A program made the position numbers and the translations under genes. Below are positions 1 to 11,397 of a stretch of 64,000 nucleotides of DNA, one piece after another. Source of the stretch: Talinum fruticosum (Eukaryota; Streptophyta; Magnoliopsida; Caryophyllales; Talinaceae); NCBI GenBank assembly GCA_021018815.1, contig JAITYX010000007.1, positions 1,985,001 to 2,049,000 of the forward strand, read 5' to 3'. The first letter of the stretch is position 1, and each line of letters starts with the position of its first letter. The notes beneath the pieces are model-generated. The model did not search any database, was not told the DNA's origin, and saw only the letters and a list, made by a program, of their open reading frames with translations.

Positions 1-480
1 ATGCTGATTGCACTTTGATTATCACACTTGATTGGAACCGATTTGAAAGAAAGTCCAAGATCTCTCAAGTGTTGCTTTATCCATAAAATCTCGAGCACAG
101 CATGCTCCAGCTGCGATATACTTAGCTTTGGCAGTTGATAGAGCTACTGAGTTTTGCTTCTTTGAGTGCCAAGATATTAAGGATTTACCCAGAAATTGGC
201 AAGCTCCTGAAGTGCTCTTTCTATCAACTTTGTATCCAGCGTAATCAGCATCTAAGTATCTAGTAAGAGTCGGCTTCGAGTCTCTTGAGTACCATAGACC
301 TAAGTTCCGAGTCCCTACAAGATATCTCGAATATTCTCTTCACCGCAGTGAGATGTGATTCTTTTGGAATAGCTTGGAATCTTGCGCATATACATACACT
401 CGAACATTATATCTAGCCTGCTGGAATTAAGATATAGCAAAGATCCAATCATACCTCGATAGAGTTTCGATCTATTGCTT
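1..480 (-). pseudogene. SIRE copy 1 RNase H domain, partial
   Basis: The minus strand encodes the usual copia RNase H block, including SVALSTAKAKYIAA near 105-155 and a following stretch on the pattern RI(L)WIKQHL. RNase H removes the RNA strand of the RNA/DNA hybrid during reverse transcription. In working relatives the motif reads AEYIA; here the acidic residue is lysine, so a catalytic position is lost. Copies 2 and 3 keep E at that place. The frame is interrupted more than once. The domain continues past the window start. Confidence 0.85.
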
Positions 481-878
481 TACCTTTCTCGTCCGAGTCA
501 AGTTTTATACTGCTTGCTCATGGGTGTAGCTGCGTGCTTTGCATCTTGGAGTTTGTATTTCTTCAGCAGCTCCTTGGTATACTTTGATTGATGGACATAG
601 ATTCCATCTCTGTCTTGCTTGATTTGTAGACCAAGGAAGAAATTGAGTTCTCCCATCATACTCATTTGAAATTCCTGACTCATTAACTCAGAAAAATCTC
701 AACACGAGAATTTCATTAGTGCTCCAAAAATTATATCATCAACATAGATCCGAACGATAAGGGAATCTTTCCCCTTGGTTTTTATAAAGAGAGTCTTGTC
801 GATCCGACCTCTTCTAAAATCATTTTGAACCAAGAAATTGCTCAATCTTTCATACCAAGCTCCGGGAGCTTGTTTAAG
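481..878 (-). pseudogene. SIRE copy 1 reverse transcriptase, C-terminal part
   Basis: This is the palm and following part of the copia RT. The active-site stretch IYVDDIIFGA is visible near 720-750 on the minus strand, and MGELNFFLGLQIKQD at about 600-660. RT copies the element RNA into cDNA in cytoplasmic particles. The reading frame breaks between these two blocks around 690. The N-terminal part of the same domain resumes at 4057 on the other side of the inserted solo LTR; TTAAG at 874-878 is repeated at 4057-4061. Confidence 0.88.
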
Positions 879-3800
879 TGTAACACCCCAAAACACCCCC
901 GGGAGTATTACATCGCGAGTTCCTTAAAGGAACTCCCAAGGCTCTTTACGGTGTTGGTTTGGCTGTCTAAACTCAACTTAAAAGTAATGCCGGTGGTTTT
1001 CCCAAAAGAATCCGAGATTCTCTCGAAAATTTCGGCAGAGTTCCGTTTGTAATATGGACTAACCCATAGGCTTAAAGCCTTAGAACCCTGCATGAAAAAA
1101 CATGATATAACTCAACGAGCCACACGCTCGGAGTATACAACTCAACGGCCACACGCCGGAGTCCAACCCATCATGCTATACAACTCAAAACAGATCTAAA
1201 GGGTTTCTATACATTTGGTACAACTATATGCACTAAATTACAAGTACAATATTGAGAAATATCATAAATGCATAATCTTGACTTGAATCGTTCGGCATAC
1301 ATCAAACAGCGATCAGCTGAGTCCGAAATATGCTAAGGGTAAATCATGCTCCTGAAGTGTACCTGCAACACTTGGGAGGGAAAGGGGGAATTTGTGGGGG
1401 TGAGCAATAATCAACGGGCTCACCGGAGTCTTATACCCTTAAATTGGAAATTCTTTACACATAATACTCATAATAATGAAATCTGCGAAAACATAATAAC
1501 ATAATAGAAATCTATATATTTTTCACTGAAATCTCTTGTAATGAAAAGATCAAGACTCTTTAATCACTTAAAAGCACACACTCACATTCAAGAATACTTC
1601 TTTTGGGGTTGAATCAACTTTTCGGGCCTTTTGAGGATTCGAAATTGCACTTCTTTTCTCATAATTTCACGTAATTTCTCATATTTCTCCGATTTCTCTT
1701 ATTTTGCTGAGGCGCGACCCCGGATAAAAAGTTCCCGGGACCTATTTTCTAGGAAGTCTCGGATCGGGCATCCTGCCTCTGCGGGACCCCTGTTAGAATC
1801 CTTCCCTCGAAGTTTCTAGCTGGGCGTCCCCAGTTCGAACCCTTCGGTATGCTAAACGATCCGTAGCCTGTTGATTCAAAACTATTTGCACATTCTCATT
1901 CATCACATTCACTTTCTAGCTTTCTCAATCGATTTAGTATCAAGGAAGGCATGACACCACGTGTCACCCTTATAAATTCACTTTCTCAAATCTAATTTAC
2001 TTTCTCAAATACTTTTATTTCTTTAGAATAGAATCACGTTGGAAAGATATATCACGAGAAATCACATTCAAGGTTCATTTCACGTAAAACACAAAACTTC
2101 TTTCGAAATTACTTGTGAACATCACATAAAGCAAGCACATAGCACGAATATTCACCATCCAATGCAAGCAATCATTCTCAACTCTTTTCCCAACTAAGCT
2201 TTTCTCAATTCATCAGTTTAGTACGATTGAATCCATTTTCCGAGCCACGATAACCGCAAGTAGATACTATTTAACTCGACGTTCTCACTTTTCCCAATTC
2301 ACTATCTTCTCCTCATTTTCTCATTTCATGACTTCACTTTGTGAACCGACCTCTTTGCTCTCATTCAACCATATATCCTTAAACTTACTTTACCGAATTT
2401 CCTCTATCTCCATTCATCTTTTAATTCAATTCTTTCTCAAAGGTCTTAGACATGACTATGGCTTAGTTCCACTTTACCGTCCCCAACTTGCTATTTCCCA
2501 ACCTCAATCTCCCATTTAATATCTCTTACCTTATTAATCGATTCTTGCTCACCCATCCTTAATTATGTACCTCTTACTTACCTTTCATTATTCGATTCCC
2601 GTTAGTTTTACTTACTTTCACGCTCGGTTCAACCTCAAGGATTTAGAATACTTCGAATGCACTTAACCTCACAATTACCCATTTCTCACTTAAATGCCCC
2701 AATTGCGCGTCACTTAATACGATCTCCTATTCCTCTTGACACTTCCCTTGATATTTCCCGAATTAGTACTTGTTTCTTAATGCCGCGAATTCAATAAATC
2801 CCTAAAACTCAATCTGAATATTAATTCATAACTTATGCCCAAACCATACGTACTTATCCCCAACTGACCAAGTTCCCGATATGACTCGTTATACCCTAGT
2901 AACCCAACTTCGTTTGAATTCCCGGGTTCCAGTTCAGGCCTAAACAACTATCAATTCCCTTATAACTCCTAATTCGACTTTCAAGCAACTACTAATCCCA
3001 CTCATAAGCATACAAGTTCAGTACTCACAATCACATTCAACAATCACAATAAACTCATTTGGATTCGAAATTAGTAGTAGTTTAGAGTATAAGACTACCC
3101 ACCTCGATTCAGGGATTGAAGGTTTGTGATTTGCTTGAGGTTCGAGCTCCCTGGTTCGGTTCCTTCTTTCGGTTCCTCGCTTCCCCTGCCTCTAGCCCAC
3201 CGTTTCGCCGCCTCTCGGTCCGGCCCCCGGCGGGCTTACCGCCGGTCCGCCTCCCTTGCCGCCGTTCCTTTTTCCCGTTTCCGGCTTCCCGAACGCTCGC
3301 TCGTCTGTCTCTGTTTCGAGTCCGACTTCCGCCTTCTCTCGCCCGGTCTCTCGCTCTCTTCCCTTCGCTTTCGTCCGCCGCCCGCTGCGTTCGTCACTCC
3401 GCTCGCCGGCCTTCGGCCTCTGCTCGGTTCCCGCACGCCCTCTCTCTCTTTCCCCTTTCGGTGCTCTCCCTTCGCCGCGTCTGCTCGCGACGCCGACCGT
3501 CGCCTCCGGTCCCGCGGTGGTCGCCCGTCCTCGCGGTCTCCTTCGCCGCGCGCACTCGCCCCCTCCCTCTCTCTCTCTCTTCCGTCCGGTGGTTCTCTCC
3601 CCCCTTGCTCTGTTTGCTCTACTTCTCCTCTTGCTTTCCCCAGACCCCCTCCTTCTTTTCCTGCTTCTCTCTCTCTCCACCGCTTAATTGGCGGTTAATG
3701 CACCTAATTGGACCCCAACTTATCTTTTCATCTCTTCATAATTCAGCTAAGGTAATCCCCGACCCATATACGACAAGTCCATATCTCCTCCCTTCCGTCC

Positions 3801-4061
3801 TCTTACGCTGCTGCGTCCTAACTTATTTTAATATGCCGGCCACGACAATTCTTAATCACCCAACAATTTAGCTCGATGAAAAAGGGAGGCAATTTCCTTG
3901 ATTTAATTTATTCAATACCAGCCTCCAAAGGAATTCTAACGTAATATGTCCTAAGCAGCAAATAAAATCGAGTCACTCAACCCCCTAGTGGCGGGAATAA
4001 TATTCAATAATTTTATGTTTTTCAGTCTGCCTTTCTTTAAAATTCCGGGTATTACATTAAG
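874..4061. mobile_element. Solo LTR, 3178 bp (879-4056), with TTAAG duplication
   Basis: The insert starts TGTAACACCC and ends GGGTATTACA, so the ends are imperfect inverted copies in TG...CA form. It is flanked by TTAAG at 874-878 and 4057-4061. Removing it plus one TTAAG restores the RT sequence exactly as seen uninterrupted at 18230-18270 in copy 2. No gag or pol lies inside, so it is a solo LTR left by LTR-LTR recombination. The length and the TGTAACACCC end resemble Tekay/Del-type gypsy LTRs (from memory). The end at 4056 looks like the 5' side, which would put it on the minus strand. A pyrimidine-rich block at 3150-3690 gives long but low-complexity frames that I do not call genes. Confidence 0.85.
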
Positions 4062-4260
4062 ACCATAAAGAGCTTTTTGAAGTTTGAAAACATAATTTGG
4101 AAATTCTGAGTTTTCAAATGCAGGAGGTTGCTCGACATAGACTTCCTCTTCAATAAAACCATTGAGAAACGCACACTTAACATCCATTTGATGTAATTTG
4201 ATATTCATGCTAGATGCAAATGTCAACAGGATTCTAATGGCTTCAATTCAGGAACAGTAC
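4057..4260 (-). pseudogene. SIRE copy 1 reverse transcriptase, N-terminal part
   Basis: The minus strand reads LHQMDVKCAFLNGFIEEE followed by YVFKLQKALYGL, the conserved copia RT start (fingers plus the first catalytic aspartate in QMDVK). It joins the RT part at 481-878 once the solo LTR is removed. The upstream frame is lost after about 4240, where the matching text of copy 2 (18420-18480) is also frameshifted. Confidence 0.88.
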
Positions 4261-5200
4261 AAAGGTTTCCCCACAATCAATCCCTTCTTCCTGATTGTAA
4301 CCTTGAGCCACAAGTCTAGCCTTGTTTTTGACTAACAACCCACCTTCATCCAGTTTGTTCTTGACAACCCATTTGGTTCCTATGACTGGGTGGTCGGAAG
4401 GTCATTTGGTCGAGTCTAGACTTGGTTTCTTTTGAATTGATTGAGTTCCTCTTGCATGGCCTCTACCCATTCAGGTTCATTTAGGGCCTCTAGTGCATTT
4501 TTGGGTTCAATTAATGAAATGAATGCGGTGAATGCACATAGATTTTGAAGAGAGGAACGAGTTCTTACCCCACTTGTTGATATCGAGATAATATGTTTTC
4601 TAGTGGATGACTAGAAGCATACTTGAATGCTCTACCTGTTCTCCGATTCACTAGATTTGTAGCCTGAAGCTGCTTGTTCTTCGAAACTTGTTACGAGTGA
4701 TCTTGTTCATCAGATTGTTCTTCAAGATTCCGAGCTGCCTCTTGAGTTATCTCATTCGAGTCACTTCGTTACGAGTGACTTCACTCGAGTTGGTTGGGTC
4801 CGATTCTCGACTAGCTTGCTTTTGTCGGGGTCATCATCTCTACTGAGCTTCGGATCCGAGAATGAAGACTCACGTGGTTTGTCCGAGTTCAAGCTCATCA
4901 AACACAACGTAGATGCTTTCTTCCACTTTGTTAGTTCTCTTATTGAAGATGTGATAAGCTTTACTATGAGATGAATAACCCAAAAAATACCTTCATCCGA
5001 CCGAGCATCAAACTTGGTCAGGTGATCCTTACCATTATTATGAACAAAACATTTGCATCCAAAAGGCTTGAAATAGGAAATATTGGGTTTCTTCCCTTTG
5101 TAGAGCTCATAAGGTGTTTTCTTCGAGTATGGGTCCGATGAGGCATCTGTTCAAAGTGTAGTTGGTTGTGTTGACTGCCTCGGCCCGGAAATAATAAGGT
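4261..5200 (-). pseudogene. SIRE copy 1 RT start and integrase C-terminal linker, degraded
   Basis: This links integrase to RT in the copia polyprotein. Short minus-strand pieces are recognisable, such as the HVVFDELEL type segment near 4880-4915 that normally follows the integrase C-terminal domain. The segment aligns by eye with 18420-19450 of copy 2. No open frame longer than a few dozen codons remains. I see nothing else in it. Confidence 0.7.
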
Positions 5201-5800
5201 AGATTGTGCTCAATCATCATTGTCCTTGCTATTTCTTCAAGGGTTCTGTTCTTTCTCTCCACTACTCCATTTTGTTGAGGAGTTCTTGGTGCTGAGAAGC
5301 TGTGAGAGATTCCATTCTTGTCACAAAACTCGAGAATTCCGAGTAGTCGAACTCCCTTCCATGGTCGGTTCGAATTCTCTGGATTTGAGTCCGAGACTCA
5401 ACTTGGATTTTTCTGCGAGCTTGCTCGAACTCCTTAAATGTTTCATTTTTGTGCTTGAGAAAACACACCCAGGTAAATCGTGAGTAATCATCAATAATAA
5501 CAAGTATATATGATTTACCTCCGAGGCTCTTAACAGGGATTTCACCACATAAGTCCATATGTAGCAGTTCAAGCACCTTGGATGTGGAAACTGTCTTCAA
5601 GGATTTGAATGATGATCTGACTTGTTTCCCTTTTGTGCGAGCTTTACAAACTTTGTCTTTCTTGAAAGCACAATTGGGCAAACCTCTGACTAAACTATGA
5701 GATGCCAATTTCTTAATGGTATGCATGCTAACATGGCCTAATCTACGATTCCATGTCCATGAATCATCATGAAGGGATGCTTTCAAACAAGATAAATTCT
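5200..5800 (-). pseudogene. SIRE copy 1 integrase (gag-pre-integrase plus DDE core)
   Basis: The longest piece (minus, 5786 to 5262) opens with the zinc-binding pre-integrase segment (RLGHVSMHTIKKLASH) and enters the DDE core with HMDLCGEI (first D) and RTDHGREF (second D). The catalytic glutamate lies further on in QQNGVVERKN at about 5245-5280, in a shifted frame. Integrase inserts element cDNA into the genome. All three acidic residues can be seen, but a frameshift near 5330 separates the last one from the rest, so this copy cannot make a full enzyme. Confidence 0.9.
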
Positions 5801-7060
5801 GATTCGGGTCGAAAGAGGAATAGTATAAGTGTTACCCGATCTTTTACCCGAGAGTTTGATCTCCTTGGTGGTATCATTAGAAATGTAACAAGCTGGTCCG
5901 AGTGAATCTTACCTCTTGACCTTTATCGCACGATTGAGAGATGCTAAGCGGGTTGTACTTCACTCCTTTGACAAGGTAAACTGGGCTGACCAGATTGCCT
6001 CCCTTTCCAATCTTGCCTATCCCAACTATCTTGCCTTTGCTGTCATCTCCAAAAGTGACTTTTCCTCCTTTGTACTTTTCTAACTCGGAAAAGAGTCATG
6101 AATCTCCCGACATGTGGCGTGAACATCCACTGTCCAGGTACCAATGTCCTTTTGATCTTTTCGAGTACCCTGCAAAACAAAGACAAGCTAACCCTTCTCA
6201 CTTCCTCTAACGAACCCGAGTAACACTCTTTACTCGTGGTCCTTTTTGAGGAGAAGGTTTTTCGGAACCCGATTTGAATGACTTTGGGTTTAGTCCGATT
6301 CCGAGTCTTTTGTTTAGAGAACTGAGTCTGTGTCTCTTTCTTTTTGAAAACTTTTCTTTTATAAACTGGAGGAGATGGTTTCTTCTTGTAAACTGATCTA
6401 GGCTTAGTCCTCCTTTCATTTTTATGAATGGGACCATTCTCGGCTTTCCTGAACTTTATAGTTACGGAATCCTTTTGAAAAGTTGTGAGTAAGAATTGGA
6501 TTCCTCCTCTTTATTGAAACCAAGGCCTTCTTTTCGAAAGAGACACATTGAGATCCTAAGAGCATGTCAAGGTTTTTCTAACCTTGAGTAAATTTTAGAA
6601 CAAGATCTTGAGACTCATTGAGCTTTTGTTTTAGTCTGCTCATTTTCTCTTCGAGTAATCGGTCTCGGTCTCATTGGATTGAGCACTAGTCTTGAGTTCT
6701 CCGAGTGTAAGTCTCGGTTTTTCAATTCATTTTTTAAAGAAATGCTCTCGGAAGAAATTGACTCAAGTTGTTCTTTGAAATGAGAAGAATCGGAATTGGA
6801 CTTTTCTTCCAAAGTAAAAATATACTTAGCCAAATCAAGTTTGGAGAATTTGAGAAAGTATTCAATTACCTCTTGAGGATTTGTTTCCTCTTTGTCCGAG
6901 TCCGAGTCCGAGTCCGAGTCGACTCTATTTCAGCTTCGTGTCGGAGATTGCCATCGGACACTTTGAGTCATCCGAGTCCTTGTCATCTTCCGATGAGTCT
7001 TCGTCACTCCATGTGGCCATCATAGCCCTTTTCTTCTTTCTGTCCCGTTTTCTCTTTAGA
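5801..7060 (-). pseudogene. SIRE copy 1 protease region and gag-protease linker
   Basis: A retroviral-type aspartic protease signature, LDSGCSRHMSG, is readable on the minus strand at about 6106-6146. It would cut the polyprotein into its parts. The rest is a charged linker with frames at 6207-6437 and 6615-6833. At 6895-6920 a TCCGAG repeat encodes alternating Asp-Ser. Several shifts break the frame. Copy 2 has lost this whole interval. Confidence 0.75.
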
Positions 7061-8001
7061 CAGTCTTTGACTATGTGATCCTTGCTGCCACATTCAAAAT
7101 AGTCGAGTTCTTAGTCAAACATAACTTGAAGGAGATGAATATTTAGCTTTCCTATCCTTCTTGTCTTTCTTGTAGAACTCTTCTCTTGGCTTCTTATCCC
7201 ATCTTTTGTGCTTCATCATTCTCTTGAAGCCTTTCACAATAAGTGCCATGGGATCCTCTTCGAGTCGGAGGAACTCGGATCCGCTTCTCTGGTTTCTAAG
7301 GCTTTCGACATTATGTTCTTTTTGGTGCTCGACCTCGGCATCCTCCTCTTTTAGGTGGATTTCATAAGTGAGAAGCTTCCCAATGAGCTCGTCCGGCTTT
7401 AGTAGTGATAGGTTCCGAGCCTCCTCTATGGTAGTCACCTTGGGACCCCATCTTTTCTTGGGTAGGCTTCGAGTATCTTTCCGCACATTTCTTCGTGAGA
7501 GATCTTTTTACCCGGGGATTTGAAATTATTGGTAATCTCGGTAAATCGAATAAACATCCGAGTGATGTTTTCTTACGGCTTCATCTTAAATAGCTCATAT
7601 TTGTGAAGATATTGGGCTGATCTTCGCTTATCCGACCTGGCTTGTACCTTCATAAGTGTTGACCAGTGTGTCCCACACTTCTTTGGCTATGTCACGAGCG
7701 GACACTCGGTTGTATTCTTCCGAGCCGATGGCGCACATAAGAATGTTCATAGCCTTGAAGTTCTTTCGAACTTTTCAGCTTCATCGGTTGTGAACTCTGC
7801 TTTGATCATGGGCACGAGTCTTGTTTCTACAGTCTTCATGGGAGTGTAGTTTCCTTGTTGTATGATGTTCTAAACATCTTCATCATGATCCAGGAGGAAA
7901 CACTCCATGAGTTTCTGCCGATGCACGGAGTTAGATCCTTTGAACTTTGGTAGTCTGCTGGAAGATCTTCCTTCATCGAACTCTCCGTTGTTACGAGCCA
8001 T
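7061..8001 (-). pseudogene. SIRE copy 1 gag (capsid, UBN2-like) with zinc knuckle
   Basis: The minus-strand start is taken as the ATG at 8001-7999, about 45 bases after the primer site, giving an N-terminus beginning MARNNGEFDEGRSSS. The capsid carries the copia-type gag (UBN2) pattern NLSLLKPDELIGKLLTYEIH at about 7350-7410. A CCHC zinc knuckle lies at about 7068-7105, reading YFECGSKDHIVKDC: the first cysteine of C-x2-C-x4-H-x4-C is tyrosine here, a single TGT to TAT change. Gag packages element RNA into particles. Several frameshifts between 7490 and 8000 break it. Confidence 0.82.
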
Positions 8002-8046
8002 TTGATCTTTAGACCTTTGGATGGTTAGATCCTTTACGAAAGGCTA

Positions 8047-8058
8047 GGCTCGATACCG
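8047..8058 (-). other. SIRE copy 1 primer binding site (initiator Met tRNA type)
   Basis: Two bases after the 5' LTR end, the minus strand reads CGGTATCGAGCC. This matches the usual plant copia site TGGTATCAGAGCC except for the first base and one missing A. It would pair with the 3' end of initiator methionine tRNA to start minus-strand DNA synthesis. Confidence 0.75.
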
Positions 8059-8060
8059 AT

Positions 8061-9669
8061 TGAAGTTTTGCTCGGGGAGAGACTAAGTCACCCTAGAGGG
8101 GGTGAATAGGGTGGTGGAAGACTTTTGTGAAAAAACAAACTCTTTTGAGCAAGGGACGAGATAGAAGCGATTCCGAGTCTATATTGGGGTCGAAAAGTAT
8201 GAACTCGGAATTACGAGTGAGGAGTAAAGAAGCGAGATAAAGATAAAACTTTGAGTCCGTCCGAGTCTATAATGAACTCGGAAAGTGAAGACACAAAAAG
8301 TACGTGGAAACCCTCCCGGGGCGGAAAACCACGGACCGTGCTAATCAAAGCACGAAGTCCAATCCACTATTTTGAGTCCACAAAATACGATAGATCGACT
8401 AACCCCGAGTTGTTCTCTTAGACAACTCTTTACAAGTTTTTCCTAGACTCGGAAATTCCCTTATCCGATCTAGTACTTCCTAGACTGAGATAACCCTTAC
8501 AGCTAGGGACAAGCGAGCTGAGTTAACCCTTACAGCTCGGTCAAGGGACCTTACTTAGAGAGTAAGAAGATAGTTTGTAACTAAGTACAAGACCTTACAA
8601 CTCGGAATATAATGAATTACAGAGTGGGAGTTGTAAGTAGAAGATTGAGAATGAATACAATAACTTTTGATCAAGTATGTATATTAACAATAGATTCGGC
8701 CATCTTCAAGTCTTGAGAGTTGGCTTCTATTTATAGATGATCGGGCGAGCACAACCGTTATCTCCATCTTCCGATCTGGAAGTCCTTTGTGACCATTGTT
8801 AAGGATCTTCCGAGTCACTCGGAAAATATCCGTTGAGATATGAACGTTGGGCAACGGTTCTTGACTCTTTTAGAAGTCCCAAAACCACTAGTGATGTCTT
8901 GAAAGATAAGGTGGAAACCACCGTTTAGCTTGGTCTTGCAGATTTCCAGCTTTGGATACTGACATGCCCTAACACGATCTTTTGGGGCTAGGTCGGAGGT
9001 GGAAAAAGCCTTGTCCGATGGTGATTTGACGTTTTGAAGCCGGTTACTTTTGTATTTCAAAAGGTGTAGCCTCGATTGAATAACCTACAAAAGTAAATCA
9101 AATTGGTTCTCAAAGTATAAAATACTTTGGTCCAAGATTAGACACGAGATAATGACATAATTAAGATAATTAAGTGACTAATTATCCGGGTAAGAAAAAA
9201 ATGGAATTTTACGAGTCTAATATCCATGAAACTCAAAATTTCATCCGAGTTAGTCTAGGTGAGAATCAAGTTAAATAAAGAATGTCCGAGTGAAACAAAC
9301 TTGATTTAGACTAAGCATGGTTCGGACTAGAAGCGCCGACTCTAACAGAATAAGACCTGTAACATGAAGTCGGACCTGAGTGCGGTTATGCGAGTACTAG
9401 TCATTTGAACATGCGATAATTCTAAGTGATGAGAGACTTAGAAGCTGCGTGTACAAAAGTGAGTATAGATAAGCTTTCCGAGTCAAACACGAGTCATGCA
9501 TAAATATATGAAATAATTGCTATATCACTAAGAGAAAATACTATATTACTCGGAAAAGTTTCTAAGGTACGAGAGAATGACTTGGAATCAAAACTCTATA
9601 AGTGAGAAAGTCGTATACCTGATTCCCTTAATAGTACTCGAAATGTGCGGAGTAAAGTCCGAGTCTTCA
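8061..9669 (-). repeat. SIRE copy 1 5' LTR
   Basis: The 1609-bp LTR starts TGAAG and ends CTTCA on the plus strand. The same ends occur in the solo LTR at 22835-24385 and the copy 2 LTR at 12885-14462, with strong similarity throughout. The right flank begins GCATT. The partner LTR lies left of the window, so the target duplication cannot be tested. Confidence 0.88.
8727..8736 (-). promoter_or_regulatory. TATA box of SIRE copy 1 LTR
   Basis: The minus strand has CTATAAATAG here, followed by AAGCC. The same box is at 23481-23490 in the solo LTR and, with one change, at 13542-13550 in copy 2. It divides the LTR into U3 (to 9669) and R/U5 (to 8061). Confidence 0.7.
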
Positions 9670-10502
9670 GCATTCATAACTTCATAAACTCAAAAGTAAT
9701 CAAATCAAGATTAAAGAATTTTACATTTCATTACGATGCGATAACTTATGGCTCAATCCAACAATAATATCAAAGTTAATAGTTAAACAAAACAATCCAT
9801 CATTGCAATCAGTAATGATCTAAAACAACTCAATTCACAAACCTAAATTTAATTAACCATGAATATGTTATGAAAGAACCGAATTCAAACAATGAATCTC
9901 AATATCAAATTTTAATGAGAAAATTAAATTAATTACAGAGTGGAGTGGCAAGGGATTTCATGACCGAGAAAGCGAAGGCGTGACGGCGTGGAGCGCTGGC
10001 CGAGTAAGGAGTTCACCGATCGACCGAGGGATGACATGTGTCATTGTCTTTGTAGGGAAAGCACAAGAAGCCGGACAACAATGCAGTGTTGGGAATGGAG
10101 AAAAGTCGCGCAAGCCGGCGAAGAAAAGTTGAGGAGGAAAACTAGGGTTTCGGCCGAGAGCAGCGAGCAACGCAACGCATGCAAGTCGATCCACCGTCTT
10201 CACGGGCTCACAGCCGGCCGTCGCAGATGAATTGGTGCAGGGAAAGACGGAGGAGTAAGGCGTGCGTGCTATGCTAGGGTTTTGTGAATTCGAATCCATA
10301 GCGAGACAAAGCAAAATATGGAAAGAGGAATTTATTTGCAAAGGCTCCTCCTCTTCTTAAAGTATACAAAAAAAAGTTTGGAATGAAAAAAAGAATGCTA
10401 ATGCTGGGAATTAAACAAGGGAAGCCTCACTTAATCTAAATTCCCTTCACCACTATACCATTTAATATTTTTCTAATTTTTTATGGTGTTAAATTATATA
10501 TA
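9670..10502. other. Spacer between SIRE copy 1 and the Helitron, no supported gene
   Basis: AT-rich up to about 9940, then a mixed stretch with a minus frame at 10341-9958 and a plus frame at 9988-10230. Neither shows a domain, a bias I can trust or a homologue I recognise. It is the left flank of the Helitron insertion, so its original continuation is at 28998. Confidence 0.5.
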
Positions 10503-10530
10503 CTAGTTTTTTCCTGTGCGTTGCACGACA
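10503..10530 (-). other. Helitron 3' terminus: hairpin and CTAG end
   Basis: The minus strand reads GTGC, a three-base loop, GCAC (10526-10516), then an A-rich stretch and CTAG at 10506-10503, followed by T. A short GC hairpin roughly ten bases before CTRR is the standard Helitron 3' signal that ends rolling-circle transfer. Confidence 0.72.
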
Positions 10531-11397
10531 TCTATATTCTCGATATTCGTCTTTGTGATTTGGTTATGTGCAAATCATTCAATAACCTCGATTAAACAAA
10601 TATATTAATTAGAGGGATACTAACCACCTATATAATCCAAAAATATTAAAATGTTTGGTATCTTGTTTTTCTTGTCTTGTTAGGAAGCTTGTAAATGAGT
10701 GAAGAGAAGTCTCTAGACCTTTTGTTTTGAAGACTTTGTTGTTTACGTAATTCTTAAAGACACTTAATGCTCTCTCTTTCTCTCAATCTCTCTCTCTCTC
10801 TGTGCATTCTTTGTACTAACTGCTGCAAAAACATGTTTTGAAGACGTTGTTCGATGTTTGAAATTGTCAAATATGTACCGAGGAACCCAAACTGCCTAAT
10901 AGAACTAATGTGGTTAAACTAAGAAATTTATTAAGTCATGGAATATACCATCGATAATAATCAGCATAAAATTAAACCCCATAAAAACTATAAATGAACA
11001 ATGTTTCTTGAAGAGAGTTGAAACTGAACCTTACGACCAATGTGTTAACTCTAAAGGCCACAAAAAAATTATAAAGTAAGAAGGTTTCTTGAATATAGCT
11101 GAAACTAAACCTTACCACCAATGAGTTAACTCTTCACGCTTGCTGCAACGACCTTTGTGCATCCGAGGCATGAGGCGGAACCGGAAGATATCTACAATCA
11201 TGATTATTTTTTTTTCGGGTTCAAGTAGTGCGTATTGTCTATGGTAGAGACTATTATTTTGTTGATTAATGATTCCATGTTGTCTAAGTTTTTGTTTTGT
11301 AATTATTATTACTATTAACATAAGGTTTTAAATATAATGAGGATATTTTGTGTTTATAAAACTGTTCATTATAAAAGAAGTTATCATACTATACATA
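10531..11397. other. Helitron 3' non-coding region
   Basis: No supported gene. It holds a CT microsatellite at about 10770-10801 and AT-rich sequence. A minus frame at 11321-11112 shows no recognisable domain. The helicase coding text stops at about 11398 at a possible splice donor (AAAG then GTATGTATAG on the minus strand), so a last small exon could lie here but I cannot point to it. Confidence 0.45.

Larger units (their letters stand above)
1..9669 (-). mobile_element. SIRE-type Ty1/copia retrotransposon, copy 1
   Basis: Read on the minus strand, the order is 5' LTR (8061-9669), primer site, gag, zinc knuckle, protease, integrase, reverse transcriptase and RNase H. This order (integrase before RT) is diagnostic of Ty1/copia. 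The SIRE assignment rests on close similarity to copy 2, which also carries an envelope-like gene. The 3' part lies beyond the left edge. A solo LTR at 879-4056 interrupts the RT. Stops and frameshifts in every domain show it is dead. Confidence 0.9.

Noticed and set aside
3116..3871. Long open frames (251, 190, 162 and 143 codons) in several frames of both strands
   Set aside because: All come from one pyrimidine-rich, low-complexity block inside the solo LTR; the products are Ser/Pro/Arg/Leu-rich with no domain.
9958..10341. A 127-codon minus frame starting near a plausible ATG
   Set aside because: No recognisable domain, overlapping frame on the other strand, and no splice or promoter support beyond chance.
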